The translations under genes were made by a program, and so were the position numbers. Below are positions 10,291-21,730 of a stretch of 64,000 nt of DNA, piece by piece. The notes under the pieces were generated by a model, which saw nothing but the letters and a program-made list of their open reading frames with translations, searched no databases and was not told the origin of the DNA. Source of the stretch: Diphasiastrum complanatum (Eukaryota; Streptophyta; Lycopodiopsida; Lycopodiales; Lycopodiaceae); NCBI GenBank assembly GCA_029204225.1, contig CM055107.1, positions 42,842,007 through 42,906,006 on the forward strand, written 5' to 3'. Positions within the stretch are counted from its first letter, which is position 1. Each line of letters starts with the position of its first letter.

Positions 10291-11600
10291 AATACGTTGC
10301 TGAAACTTATATCAGTCCAATGCTATCCACTATAACATTCTAACTAACTCATGAAGATGCTTTGCTTCTTGAGCAATACCTCTAGGTGCACGGCTACACT
10401 ACACTTAACACGTGTCATTTGACTACTAGAGCGAATCACAAGTGTGATGCTAAAACATTGTTAGATCTATCGTCCTTTTTTTATGGATATCAGAGGAGTT
10501 CTTCAACTCCAGGAAGCTGTCTCTTCGGAGAGCACACAACGTCGGTAAAGGTTACAGTGTTATAGCGGGCAAGCTCGGTATAATTCATGATATCTTGAAT
10601 AATACTCTTCCAGGGCATTTCCTTCCATTCAGAGGCTGCGAAAGTAATAGTCTCTCGGGATAAAAAAAAATCAAAGTTCTCTTGGCATTTCTCTCTCCCT
10701 CTTTCTTACGATTCATCTGTGATTACAAGCTTGTAGTCACCAATAACCATTATCCACACAGCATACAACTGTTGTTGCCAGAAGAATCATATTCCAGAAA
10801 GACCAATCGACTCATTTTTGCATGCTACCCGACGAAACAAAGTCCCTTGGACTGCCAGTACAGCTACAGCCGCTTGCTCATGAATTCTTTTTAATCGTCC
10901 GTTCACGCTGCACTCAACAATCAACCTTAATGGATCTTCTTGTCAATCATTGCAACTGCAGCCTTTCAAACCTATCTTCCCACAAGGTTTTTTCCGGCTC
11001 CATATCAATAGCTATTCGACCATCTCCTACTCCATTCAATGTTCTCTCAGTCCCAACAGCAGCTCCACTTTTTTCATTCTTTTGTTTTCTCGTTGGCTCG
11101 TGATAGTTTTTTGTATGTCCACATCACACACCAACAAAAAAACAAACAAAAACAACAACTATATCTCTTTTCTGATCCATCACTCCACTGCCTCTCCAAC
11201 AAACGTCATCGTAATCTGTTTGCATATGGTCTTCCAAAAGTGATACCTCCTAAGTTGATCAACATCTTTCAAATCGATCCATCTTTGCTTTTCTACGCCT
11301 CACTAATTCTGAGAAAAAGATAGGTCCATTTCCAAGAAAAGAAACTTCCACACCCTGCAGTTTGTTTCACTCCTTGGTGAAAAAAAATAAACTACTGATC
11401 TGCAGGCTCAGCAAAACAAGGAGACTTTCTCTTTTCTGATCCGCCTTTCATCTTCATATGGGAATCCAGTTGTCCAGTTGTTAACGCCATCCTGCAATTT
11501 TTTTGATGGAAGAAAACCTGTTTGAGTTATGTCTCTAGCCTAGGGAAAAAAACCTCTGATCCCTATGAGAAACTACACAATCTATAGATGCCATCACGTC
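10290..11600. other. no recognised feature
   Basis: Several overlapping open frames of 70-97 codons exist on the + strand (10682-11323), but none shows a domain, and the region is pyrimidine-rich without coding periodicity I can defend. I see no tRNA or LTR signature. Confidence 0.35.
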
Positions 11601-13540
11601 TTCACGTTGATCTGCACTTGATCGTCACTTGGAGATCTTGCAGGGAGTCGACCACCAACCGACACGGGGTTTCAATGCACTTATGATTTTCACCTAACGT
11701 TTGTATTCTAGCAAAGGGTCCTTTACCAACCAATAGTCCTGCTCTTTTGTTTTTTGTATAACCTGCTAAAATCTCCAATGGATAGCCCACGTCAGGGGAG
11801 CATGTAAATTTATACACCAACTTTTTGCATCAACAATTAACTCCTTCAGTAATAGGTCGACTCTATTTCTGACGACGCTTCAGGTCTGGGACGTACTCTC
11901 CTCCAGTAGGTCCACTAGATGCCCACCAACTGCCAAAGTTGCTATCCTCTGAGTTTGTTTTGCCTAAGCTCCATTCATAATTGTAATATTGACTCTCTCC
12001 ATTTTTTGCCCCTTGATAACTTCAGATTCATCTAGCTTAAGAACCACAATGATCTTTGTCGTATCTTTATTGGTTGAGTTATAAAATTTCACAATGTAGT
12101 CAGCAAATTGTTTAAATCAACGAATACATTATTAATGGTGTTGTATAGTGTCATCTTTTGAGGTACACAATTCACCAATATGATAAAAACTCCAATCATC
12201 CTTTTTGTTCTTGTATTCATCAAATTTCTCTCTTGTTTAATATGAAAAGGTCTAAGAATCTAAAATCTCTTAATATTAAGCTTTTCAAAAGCCTCTTTTA
12301 AGATTTTACATATCGTGGCTATGCTTCTTGAATCTTTACTAATACCTGAAAAACTCACAAGCTACTAGAATCAATGTTTGATCCATAATCTTACTTACCT
12401 CAATAAATAATGCCTCAACAACCTCAGCATTAATATGGGAATATCGAGCATTCAAGATCAGAATTCTTGCTGATTTTACAGTTAGTACTGAGCTCAATGA
12501 TTCTCCAATGATGCTCTTATCATTTAGATGTTTATCTGTAACCAAAGTTGATCTGCAAAAGAGACACAAAACATAATTCCAAATAAAAAATTGCAAGAGT
12601 CACTAAATTTTATAAATAAAAGAATTTTCCAACGACGCTCTTATCATTTAGATGTTTATATGTAACCAATGTGGATCTGCGAAAGAGACACAAAACATAA
12701 TTCCAAATCAAAAATTACAAACATAGTCACTAAAATTTGTATATAAAAGAATTTTGACACTACAACTTACTTGAGATCCCGAATTGTTTTTCTGTGATAG
12801 CCCCCTGTTATTGAAAGCTCATCAATGTCTTTTGTTGCCTTTTTTTCTTTTATTCCTTACGATTTTTTCCAAAAACACAAGTAACTGCTTGTAACACACA
12901 CCTAATGTTTGTACCATATTATATAATCGCTCATAATTGTCATAAACTTCTAGAAGACTCTTATTCAAACATGCATTTTTTCATTCAAACGTCTATTTTT
13001 TTTCACTCAACTGCGAGAAGTTTATTTCTAATTTCTTGTAATTCTAAAGCAAATCCATAAACATTTTCTCAATGCTTTGAACTTTCTGCATCCAAGATGA
13101 TGAATCCAACGAAAGATGATGAAAAAAATTTAACCTCTCACAGTAACCCAATCAACCATTTTTTCCCTCACACAGAATGTATTAGTTAAATGACCGTTTT
13201 GAATGTCGGAGGCTGCATTGAAGCTGGATCACTAGGATATATGCTTCCATCCATCCAAATATCCAGATTTTTCTTTCGGTTCTTTCTGTGACATGCAATG
13301 TCATCCAAAGAAAGAGTTTGTCCTTTTACATACTGGAACATACTCGTTAAAAAGATCAATATGCAAATGAAACTTTGACATATCAGACAAAAAAGATAGA
13401 TCATGGCATACGACATACACGGACACAAAAGAGAGAAATCATAAAGTTTAATAAAAAATGAGATATGGCACTGATAGAATATTGGAATCCGTTTTTTAAG
13501 CCTTGCAACGAGAGAAGCCCAAGGTGGAAAATGATTCAAA
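11600..13540 (-). pseudogene. exon-like remnants of an unidentified gene
   Basis: Protein-like segments on the - strand are joined by good splice signals. One segment ends SITGGYHRKTIRDL at a donor (aagtaagtt, about 12770). The next starts after a cttttgcag acceptor near 12555, reads STLVTDKHLNDKSIIGES and SARILILNARYSHINAEV, and ends at a gaggtaagt donor near 12397. A third follows an acceptor near 12342 (GISKDSRSIATICKILKE). Further pieces lie at 11990-12060 (IIVVLKLDESEVIKGQ) and 13186-13330. Stops and shifts between them suggest decay. I do not recognise the family. Confidence 0.4.
12499..12757. repeat. tandem duplication, about 122-bp unit
   Basis: The block starting ttctccaatgatgctcttat near 12501 recurs as tttccaacgacgctcttat near 12625, with matching sequence through gagacacaaaacataattcc and a terminal agaatttt. 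The unit spans the putative 3' splice site and the start of an exon in the remnant above, so the acceptor is duplicated. Divergence is visible, so it is not recent. Confidence 0.85.
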
Positions 13541-13559
13541 TTTCAAATGGTAGTTGACA

Positions 13560-14176
13560 AGACCTCTCAAATCTTGGAAGTAACAGGAGCATGTCTGCAT
13601 TAACTACCAGAATAACCATGCATGGTTTGGCTGGTTTAGTCCACATTGGGTCAAATTTTCCAAAATTAGGCACGGCATTTTTTCCTACGTGGCATTCCTT
13701 ATGAGGCCCTTTTTTAGGCTAGATTTTTTCTAATGCTAGATGACGATTGTTCTACAACTGATGAATCCCAGAGCTCATAATTAGAAGAGGAAGATGTGCA
13801 AGCTCCTCAAGACCTTGATCTGGGTGCCATAAACACCACTTGTACTTAATTGTCCATTGACTATCTATTTTATGTTTTATTTATTTTGTTTGATTGACTG
13901 GATGTGTTGTCTAACGTATCTACCCCCTAGCATGGCTATGGCTCCAAGTAACAGAGATTAAGACAACCCTACTAACAACAGCTATGGATATCCTAACTAA
14001 CCATGGTAGGGGATGGATCTTGAAGATATGGGTTAGAGTGGTGTCGCTAATTTTATGGCCACCAAAGGTCTAATAGTGAGCTCTCGATACGCGATGGTCC
14101 AACTATATCTAGCCTCCTAGCGAAAGGGGTGAAAAAGCTACAACAAGGCTAGCAAAATCCATCTCTATAGCTAAAC
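13560..14176. other. no recognised feature
   Basis: No domain-bearing frame, RNA gene or LTR termini. The last five bases, taaac at 14172-14176, are the left target duplication of the composite element that follows. Confidence 0.4.
14172..14176. other. target site duplication, left copy
   Basis: taaac immediately before the LTR start tgtaagag; the matching copy is at 28683-28687 after the right LTR end. Ty3 integrases make 5-bp duplications. Confidence 0.85.
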
Positions 14177-14439
14177 TGTAAGAGATCCTAACACCACAGT
14201 AGGGCAAACACTAACTGATCCACCCAACCTTGCCTACTCCCTGATATAGAGTAAGCCCCTCCTAGCCTAGTGTGAGGACTGGTAGCATGCTACTACCAAG
14301 TGTCGGCTACGTGGCACTGACGTGGCCGACTGCACGTCGGGACCCAACTGGGAGCCCTATCCTGCTGACAGGGTCCCTAGGCTGTGTTAGGCCCGCCATG
14401 GCTATGGACCGTGCTGGGGCACACTACTCACACTGTCTT
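14177..14439 (-). repeat. truncated outer 3' LTR (263 bp)
   Basis: This segment matches the first 263 bp (in + coordinates) of the 358-bp LTR and stops at cactgtctt, where the next LTR starts. It shares tgtaagag and other variants with the far right LTR (28325-28682) rather than with its immediate neighbour, as expected if these two are the original LTR pair. Confidence 0.9.
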
Positions 14440-14797
14440 TGTAATAGATCCTAACATCACAGTAGGGCAAACACTAACTGATCCACCCAACCTTGCCTAC
14501 TCCCTGATATAGAGTAAGCCCCTCCTAGCCCAGTGTGAGGACTGGTAGCATGCAACTGCCAAGTGTCGGCCACGTGGCACTGACGTGGCCGACTGCACGT
14601 CGGGACCCAACTGGGGGCCCTATCCTGCTGACAGGGTCCCTAGGCTGTGTTAGGCCCGCCATAGCTATGGACCGTGCTGGGGCACACTACTCACACTGTC
14701 CTGCCCTGTTGGTCATGTACGCTGGACACGACCCTGACTGTGGTATCTGACCTATCTGTGTTCTCTAGGGTTCGGCACTGGTTACGAGCTCGTAGCA
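14440..14797 (-). repeat. full 3' LTR of region A, 358 bp
   Basis: It runs from tgtaatag to ctcgtagca with TG...CA termini, next to the purine tract of region A. It is the same length as the LTR at 28325-28682, with about a dozen mismatches by hand count. On the - strand it begins TGCTACGAGCTCG. Confidence 0.93.
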
Positions 14798-14812
14798 CTC
14801 CCTCCCCCTTAA
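14798..14812 (-). other. polypurine tract
   Basis: On the - strand aagggggagggag sits between the pol stop and the LTR start, the usual place for the plus-strand primer of an LTR retrotransposon. Confidence 0.8.
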
Positions 14813-16700
14813 GAACCGTCTTGGTCCTCTAAGACAAAGTCTGGAAAAATCTTGCGAAGGACGCTGCCTCTTTCCCAAGTGGCATTCTCAACAGGCTGAT
14901 CATTCCACTTAACCAGATATTCTCGGTATAGAGTATGACGAGTCTGCGTCTCTCTACTATTAAGAGTCTCCTCTGGTTCATGTGGAGGTTGTTGAGGATC
15001 CAATGGGAGAACTAGAACACTGTCCCCTACCAGATTGTCTGATCTGGTTGAGGCTTTTCGTAACTGACTTACATGAAAGACTGGAAAAACCTTACTGCTG
15101 TGTGGGAGTTCTAGTTCATAGGTGACCTCGCCTAGTCTCCTACTGATGGTAAAGGGACCACAATACCTTGGAGACAACTTAGCACACACTCCTGATTTGA
15201 GGGTTTTAGAGTCAACTGGGACTCTCAAGTAGACTTTCTCACCAGTGGAGAACTGCACATCCCGTCTGTGTGGATCTGCATAATGCCTGGCTCGATCCTG
15301 GGACTGCCTAATGCTACGCTTAGCATGTTCTATCATTTGGTTTAGGTCCTCTAAAAAGTTTCTGGCTGCTTCAACTTTTTCTTGTTTAAACCCTACAGCT
15401 GTGGGTGAGCGTGGCTGAAATCCGTACATCAGCATAAATGGGCTGTATCCCGTAGCTGAATGTTTGGTACTGTTGTAAGCAAACTCTAATATCGAGAGAT
15501 ACTCCTCCCAATTAGTCTGCCTCTTGTTGACGTATGCACGAAGCATAACCTCCAGCACTTGATTTACCCTTTCTGTTTGACCGTCCGTCTGTGGATGGTC
15601 GGTGGTACTCATATTAAGTTTAGTATGGAGATGATGGAATACTGCCCTCCAAAAATTTCCAGTAAACTTACTGTCCCGGTCGCTGACTATGCCGGAAGGT
15701 AGACCGTACAATTTAAATAGCCCGTCTACAAACAACCTCGCTAACTCTGGAGCTCTAACGGTTGTTTTGGTCGGAATAAAATGAGCCATTTTGGTCAGAC
15801 GGTCAACTGTGACCCATATAGCGTCATTACCCTTTTGGGTTTTAGGCAGGCCTACTATAAAATCCATGGAGATACTCTCCCATTTACCAGCTGGTATTTC
15901 TAAGGGATGCAACAACCCTCCTGCCTTTAAACGCTCTGCTTTATTTACTTGACATTTCTGGCAACTGGTTACATACCGGTGGACGTCCTTTTTCATACTG
16001 GGCCAGAAAAATTGCCTACGAAGAAGCTCATAGGTCTTCTGTATGCCTGGGTGTCCCGCACTAGGATTGTCATGACATTCATATAGGACCTGCTGCCTAT
16101 AATCCTCTGAATTGGGGACACATACTCTATCTCTATAGAGCAAGTACTCATCCTGAATGGAATACTGTTTCCATTTGAATCCTTGAGTCAACTGACCCTC
16201 AACCACTGGGGTTTGCTTGGGTAATACAGGCTCAGAATCCTCAATGTCATCTGACGACGTATACTCGGACTCATAATCATCCTCAACGGAAGCTGCCGTA
16301 TTCTTGGATGGACTGGCACCAGCCCCGGGAACTGGTTTTGGAGTCTGTAACTGTCTGTTCTGGACTGAGTTCCAGATAATAGAGAAGAATGCATCATGCT
16401 GGCATTTCCCTCTCAAGGACTCGAGTAACTCATTACGAATCTGAGTAAAACTCAGCTCGTTTATCATAGGCATTCTGCTAAGGGCATCTGCTACTGTATT
16501 GAATTTTCCACGCCTATATCTGATAGACATGTCAAACTCTTGCATCAACTCTGCCCAACGAGCTTTCCGACCTCTAAGCTCAGGTTGATTGCAAAGGTAT
16601 CTGAGACTCTCATGGTCTGTCAGGACCTCAAAGTTGGCACCATACAAATAATGCCTCCAAGTCTTAAGGGCATGGACTATAGAAAAGAGTTCCTTTTCAT
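14809..16700 (-). CDS. region A RNase H end, integrase and chromodomain
   Basis: A long open frame covers the end of RNase H (ANFEVLTDHESLRYLCNQ, ADALSRMPMI), an acidic spacer (residues about 100-160), the integrase HHCC zinc site (ECHDNPSAGHPG, CQKCQVNKAE), the core with SMDFIVGLP, SDRDSKFTGNFW and TDGQTERVNQ (D, D, E all present), and a terminal chromodomain-like block (REYLVKWNDQPVENATWE). This is the best-preserved integrase in the window. The frame is cut off from RT by one stop in the family motif TRYSAYEKE (Tyr codon to TAG, near 16708), so it is the 3' part of a broken pol rather than a separate gene. Confidence 0.85.
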
Positions 16701-16707
16701 AGGCACT

Positions 16708-17830
16708 CTACCTAGTCTGTGCTGGCTCGAGTTTTTTACTCTCAAACGCAACTGGTCGTCCACCCTGAGTTAGCACAGCACCTACTGCAAAGTCGCTAGC
16801 ATCTGTTTCGACCACAAATGGCTGATCGGGGTCGACGACCTTTAAAACTGGTGCTGTAGCTAAGGCTGTTTTGAGAGCATCAAAGCTCTCCTGTTGTGCG
16901 GACTCCCAAATGAACTCCTTTCCCTTCCCCTTAAGAAGATTTGTCATAGGGACTGCTGTCTGAGCATATTCCTTGACAAATCCTCTGTAATATCCCGCCA
17001 GACCAAGAAAGATTTGAAGTTCCAAAATATTCTGAGGTCTTAGCCAACTGAGTATGGCTTTAACCTTATTTGGGTCCATCTTAATCCCATCTGAAGAGAT
17101 AATGTGACCCAAATATGCTACTTCTTCAACGAAGAATTCACACTTGGATTGTTTAGCATAAAGCTTATGCTTTCTGAGTAGTCGAAACACCTTTCTGAGG
17201 TGTTTTAGATGCTCCTTCCTCGTTTTGCTGTAGACGAGGATGTCATCTAAAAATACGACTACAAACTTACCCAAGTATGGTCTGAGGACACTGTTCATCA
17301 AGGTCATAAAGGTAGCTGGAGCATTTGTGAGCCCAAATGGCATCACCTTAAACTCATAATGACCGTGACGAGTCCTAAAAGCTGTTTTCGAGACATCTTC
17401 CGATCTTATACGGACTTGATGATATCCCGATCTAAGGTCTATTTTGCTGAAAAACTTAGCCCCGTCGAGTTGATCAAACAACTCGTCTGCCCGAGGCATA
17501 GGGTATTTATTCTTAATTGTGACTTTATTGAGGGCTCTGTAATCTACGCAAAGACGCATAGACCCCTCTTTCTTTTTCACCAATAGGACTGGTGAGGCCC
17601 ATGGTGAACTACTGGTCTGAATTTGGCCTTTCCCAAGATAGTCTGTTAACTGCCTAGTTATTTCTTCATCCTCTGTTCGGCTGACCCGATACGGAGGTTT
17701 AGAAACAGGTGCTGTACCTGGTACTAGGTTTATTACATGATCTACCTCTCTGCTAGGTGGTAAACCATGTGGCAAATCTTCAGGAAAAACATCTTTAAAT
17801 TTATACAATAAAGTTTCTAATTTACTGATT
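16708..17830 (-). pseudogene. region A reverse transcriptase and RNase H start
   Basis: All RT blocks are intact: [57 protein letters not shown] and [11 protein letters not shown] with both catalytic Asp. RNase H starts with [15 protein letters not shown]. The upstream part of pol is separated by a stop at about 17833 (family CAG to TAG, seen by comparison with regions B and C), and the downstream part by the TAG near 16708. Apart from these two stops the segment is open. Confidence 0.9.
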
Positions 17831-17832
17831 TT

Positions 17833-18232
17833 CTACTGAATAGAACTGGAAATAGAAACTTCAGGAACAAACTGAAAGTCACATAAGAATACCTGATGGT
17901 CTTCGTCTCCGATTAGCTGACAGAGTTCTGAACTGCAGACCATAGGGCTGTTGGGAACATCATGCTCCCCATGCAACTGGATCTCTCGGCCTTTATGCTG
18001 AAAGCTGAGGGTGTTCTCCTGATAGTTTCTGAGGGAAGGTCCTAAATTGTAGAGCCAATCTCTCCCGAGAACAATGTCTGTTCGAATACCAAGATTTAAC
18101 TTACTTACCATAGTTTCCCATATTTTTTTATCTTCACCCTTAGCTAATGAAACTATGTACCTATGCTGACTAGGTACTTCTGGTAGTTTAAGCTTTTTAA
18201 CCAGGGTGTGGTTGATGAATTATGGGTTGCCC
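17833..18232 (-). pseudogene. region A protease C-part and RT leader
   Basis: The frame [18 protein letters not shown] and [20 protein letters not shown] is the protease C-terminal half and flap-to-RT linker of a chromovirus. It is one base out of frame with the active-site half (DDGATHN, about 18220-18245) that ends the gag frame. The same shift occurs in all three regions, so it predates the duplication or is a translational frameshift in an unusual place. Confidence 0.75.
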
Positions 18233-19143
18233 CATCATCAACCATGACTCTTACTGACTGGTTACCAACTTTCCCATGCATACGTACTAGGTCATGCGGC
18301 CCAAAACTGAAGGGTCTCGCTAGCATTGCAGAGGTTAGCTGGCAACAGTGTTCATGATCTTCATGATACACTTTGATCTCGGAAGCTGCCGAGTCACTGG
18401 GGAAACATACAGTCTGAACAAGATGAACTTGTTTTTTATCTTTTTTAGTGAAAGGCCCCTTGGCACACTGTCTGACTGTGTGTCCCTTGCCCATACACAC
18501 AAAGCACAAACGTTCTTGTTTGGCTTTCTCAAAATCATCTGGTTTTAAGGGCTGTATGAGTGAAGGGCGTTTCTGAGGAGCTTCACCTTTAAATTTATCT
18601 TCTTTCTTTCTTTTTAAAAATTTCTTTTTAAATTGAAAGTCTTTCTGAGGAAGCTGCTCAGAAAGTGGTTGTTGTCTCGCTCTCTTCCTACCCACTGAAT
18701 CATCATAGATTTGTGCATATCTGAGAGCTTGCTCAAGGGTAGTAGGCGAGTTTCTCTGGACCTCTACTTTATATTCATCTTTGAGGCCACGGACAAATCC
18801 CCTGATTTTTTGATAGTCATCCATATTTTTAATCTTTAAAATTGCTTCTCGATACTGCGAGATATATTGGATGAGGGACTTGTCCATTACTGTTCTTTCC
18901 CAGGCTTCCCAGGCTCTATCAAGTTCATTCTCTGGTAGAAATTCTCTTAGGAAAGCTTCTTCAAAAGCTTTCCATGACCGGGGAGTCTGCCCAGTCTCCT
19001 GGAGATTTAACCACCACTTATAGGCCATAGGCCCTAAAGAAAGACTGGCCTCAATTGCTTGCAAATGGTCAGGGGTCTGTTTAAGAGCATGAATGTTCTT
19101 CCATTTGCTGAGGAAGGTTTGTAGAATATCTGCATTTCTATCC
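18153..19143 (-). pseudogene. region A gag, N-terminus deleted
   Basis: The frame keeps the Ty3 gag core ([40 protein letters not shown]), a Lys/Arg-rich stretch, a zinc knuckle [14 protein letters not shown] and the protease loop [10 protein letters not shown]. The N-terminal third is absent: at about 19142 the sequence jumps to leader sequence that in region B lies near 23669, a loss of roughly 1 kb including the start codon. The copy has no gag initiation site of its own. Confidence 0.85.
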
Positions 19144-19308
19144 GGAATCTGACTCCTTGCTACTGTGATTTCTCAGTGGAAATCAGAAGTTTGAAGGCTG
19201 CTCCTACAACGATCCTCCTCCTCTATTCCTCTCTGAGAATCTGAGAAACACTTCCTATCTTCTGATAGCTTTCTCTACTACTGTCCTGAACTCCCTAGGA
19301 TGGAGATG

Positions 19309-19320
19309 GCTCTGATACCA
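19309..19320 (-). other. primer binding site, region A
   Basis: TGGTATCAGAGC on the - strand, complementary to the 3' end of initiator tRNA-Met in plants, one base from an LTR edge. Identical sites recur at 23831-23842 and 28312-28323. Confidence 0.9.
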
Positions 19321-19321
19321 G

Positions 19322-19435
19322 TGTAATAGATCCTAACACCACAGTAGGGCAAACACTAACTGATCCACCCAACCTTGCCTACTCCCTGATATAGAGTAAG
19401 CCCCTCCTAGCCCAGTGTGAGGACTGGTAGCATGC
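19322..19435 (-). repeat. LTR fragment (114 bp) joined to pol
   Basis: The segment matches LTR sequence from tgtaatag up to gtagcatgc and then jumps directly into integrase sequence (ccctcctgcc, the equivalent of 15925). The missing part is the rest of the LTR and about 1.1 kb of pol 3' end. The junction recurs identically at 23957. Confidence 0.92.
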
Positions 19436-20300
19436 CCCTCCTGCCTTTAAACGCTCTGCTTTATTTACTTGACATTTCTGGCAACTGGTTACATACTGGT
19501 GGACGTCCTTTTTCATACTGGGCCAGAAAAATTGCCTACGAAGAAGCTCATAGGTATTCTGTATGCCTGGGTGTCCCGCGCTAGGATTGTCATGACATTC
19601 ATATAGGACCTGCTGCCTATAATCCTCTGAATTGGGGACACATACTCTATCTCTATAGAGCAAGTACTCATCCTGAATGGAATACTGTTTCCATTTGAAT
19701 CCTTGAGTCAACTGACCCTCAACCACTGGGGTTTGCTTGGGTAATACAGGCTCAGAATCCTCAACGTCATCTGACGACGTACACTCCGACTCATAATCAT
19801 CCTCAACGGAAGCTGCCGTATTCTTGGATGGACTGGCACCAGCCCCGGGAACTGGTTCTGGAGTCTGTAACTGTCTGTTCTGGACTGAGTTCCAGATAAT
19901 AGAGAAGAATGCATCATGCTGGCATTTCCCTCTCAAGGACTCGAGTAACTCATTACGAATCTGAGTAAAACTCAGCTCGTTTATCATAGGCATTCTGCTA
20001 AGGGCATCTGCTACTGTATTGAATTTTCCACGCCTATATCTGATAGACATGTCAAACTCTTGCATCAACTCTGCCCAACGAGCTTTCCGACCTCTAAGCT
20101 CAGGTTGATTGCAAAGGTATCTGAGACTCTCATGGTCTGTCAGGACCTCAAAGTTGGCACCATACAAATAATGCCTCCAAGTCTTAAGGGCATGGACTAT
20201 AGAAAAGAGTTCCTTTTCATAGGCACTGTACCTATCTGAGCTGGCTCGAGTTTTTTACTCTCGAACGCAACTGGTCGTCCACTCTGAGTTAGCACAACAC
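19436..20300 (-). pseudogene. region B RNase H end and integrase zinc domain, truncated
   Basis: The frame repeats region A (ADALSRMPMI, acidic spacer, HHCC zinc site) but ends at NKAERLKAGG, where it runs into antisense LTR sequence and stops at 19379. No DDE core remains. Two single-base changes near 20235 and 20350 disconnect it from the RT frame. Confidence 0.85.
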
Positions 20301-21730
20301 CTACTGCAAAGTCGCTAGCATCTGTTTCGACCACAAATGGCTGATTGGGGTGTCGACGACTTTTAAAGCTGGTGCTGTAGCTAAGGCTGTTTTGAGAGCA
20401 TCAAAGCTCTCCTGCTGTGCGGACTCCCAAATGAACTCCTTTCCCTTCCCCTTAAGGAGATTTGTCATAGGAACTGCTATCTGAGCATATTCCTTGACAA
20501 ATCGTCTGTAATATCCCGCCAGACCAAGAAAGATCTGAAGTTCCAAAATATTTTGAGGTCTCAGCCAACTGAGTATGGCTTTAACCTTATTTGGGTCCAT
20601 CTTAATCCCATCTGAAGAGATAATGTGACCCAAATATGCTACTTCTTCAACGAAGAATTCACACTTGGATTGTTTAGCATAGAGCTTATGCTTTCTGAGG
20701 TGTTTTAGATGCTCCTTCCTCGTTTTGCTGTAAACGCGGATGTCATCTAAAAATACGACTACAAACTTACCCAAGTATGGTCTGAGGACACTGTTCATCA
20801 AGGTCATAAAGGTAGCTGGAGCATTTGTGAGCCCAAATGGCATTACCTTAAACTCATAATGACCGTGACGAGTCCAAAAAGTTGTTTTCGAGACATCTTC
20901 CGATTTTATACGGACTTGATGATATCCCGATCTGAGGTCTATTTTACTGAAAAACTTAGCCCCGTCGAGTTGATCAAACAACTCGTCTGCCCGAGGCATA
21001 GGGTATTTATTCTTAACTGTGACTTTATTGAGGGCTCTGTAATCTACGCAAAGACGCATAGACCCCTCTTTCTTTTTCACCAATAGGACTGGTGAGGCCC
21101 ATGGTGAACTACTGGTCTGAATTTGGCCTTTCCCAAGATAGTCTGTTAACTGCCTAGTTATTTCTTCATCCTCTGTTCGGCTGACCCGATACGGAGGTTT
21201 AGAAATAGGTGTTGTACCTGGTACTAAGTTTATTACATGATCTACCTCTCTGCTAGGTGGTAAACAATGTGGCAAATCTTCAGGAAAAACATCTTTAAAT
21301 TTAGACAATAAAGTTTCTAATTTACTGATTTTCTGCTGAATAGAACTGGAAATAGAAACTTCAGGAACAAACTGAAAGTCACATAAGAATACCTGATGGT
21401 CTTCGTCTCCGATTAGCTGACAGAGCTCTGAACTGCAGACCATAGGGCTGTTGGGAACATCATGCTCCCCATGCAACTGGATCTCTTGGCCTTTATGCTG
21501 AAAGCTGAGGGTGTTCTCCTGATAGTTTCTGAGGGAAGGTCCTAAATTGTAGAGCCAATCTCTCCCGAGAACAATGTCTGTTCGAATACCAAGATTTAAC
21601 TTACTTACCATAGTTTCCCATATTTTTTTATCTTCACCCTTAGCTAATGAAACTATGTACCTATGCTGACTAGGTACTTCTGGTAGTTTAAGCTTTTTAA
21701 CCAGGGTGTGGTTGATGAATTATGGGTTGC
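20301..21730 (-). pseudogene. region B protease C-part, RT and RNase H start
   Basis: A 436-codon frame starts MVSKLNLG, passes the SSIQQKISK site that is a stop in region A, and covers the RT blocks including [11 protein letters not shown], with both catalytic Asp. A six-residue block found in region A (VFRLLR, near 17185) is deleted near 20697. The frame shifts at about 20350, so RNase H is out of frame after KVVD. Confidence 0.85.

Noticed and set aside
11039-11323. Overlapping + strand ORFs of about 95 codons
   Set aside because: No motif, overlapping frames with different content, pyrimidine-rich base composition; probably chance.
13186-13539. 117-codon ORF with a membrane-like segment as a separate gene
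   Set aside because: The Cys/Phe/Ile-rich stretch lies in what looks like an intron upstream of an acceptor; only the last 50 or so residues look exon-like.
14272-14750. Repeated ORFs of 60-71 codons (MRTGSMLLPS...)
   Set aside because: They lie within the LTR copies (also at 28420) and reflect LTR sequence, not genes.
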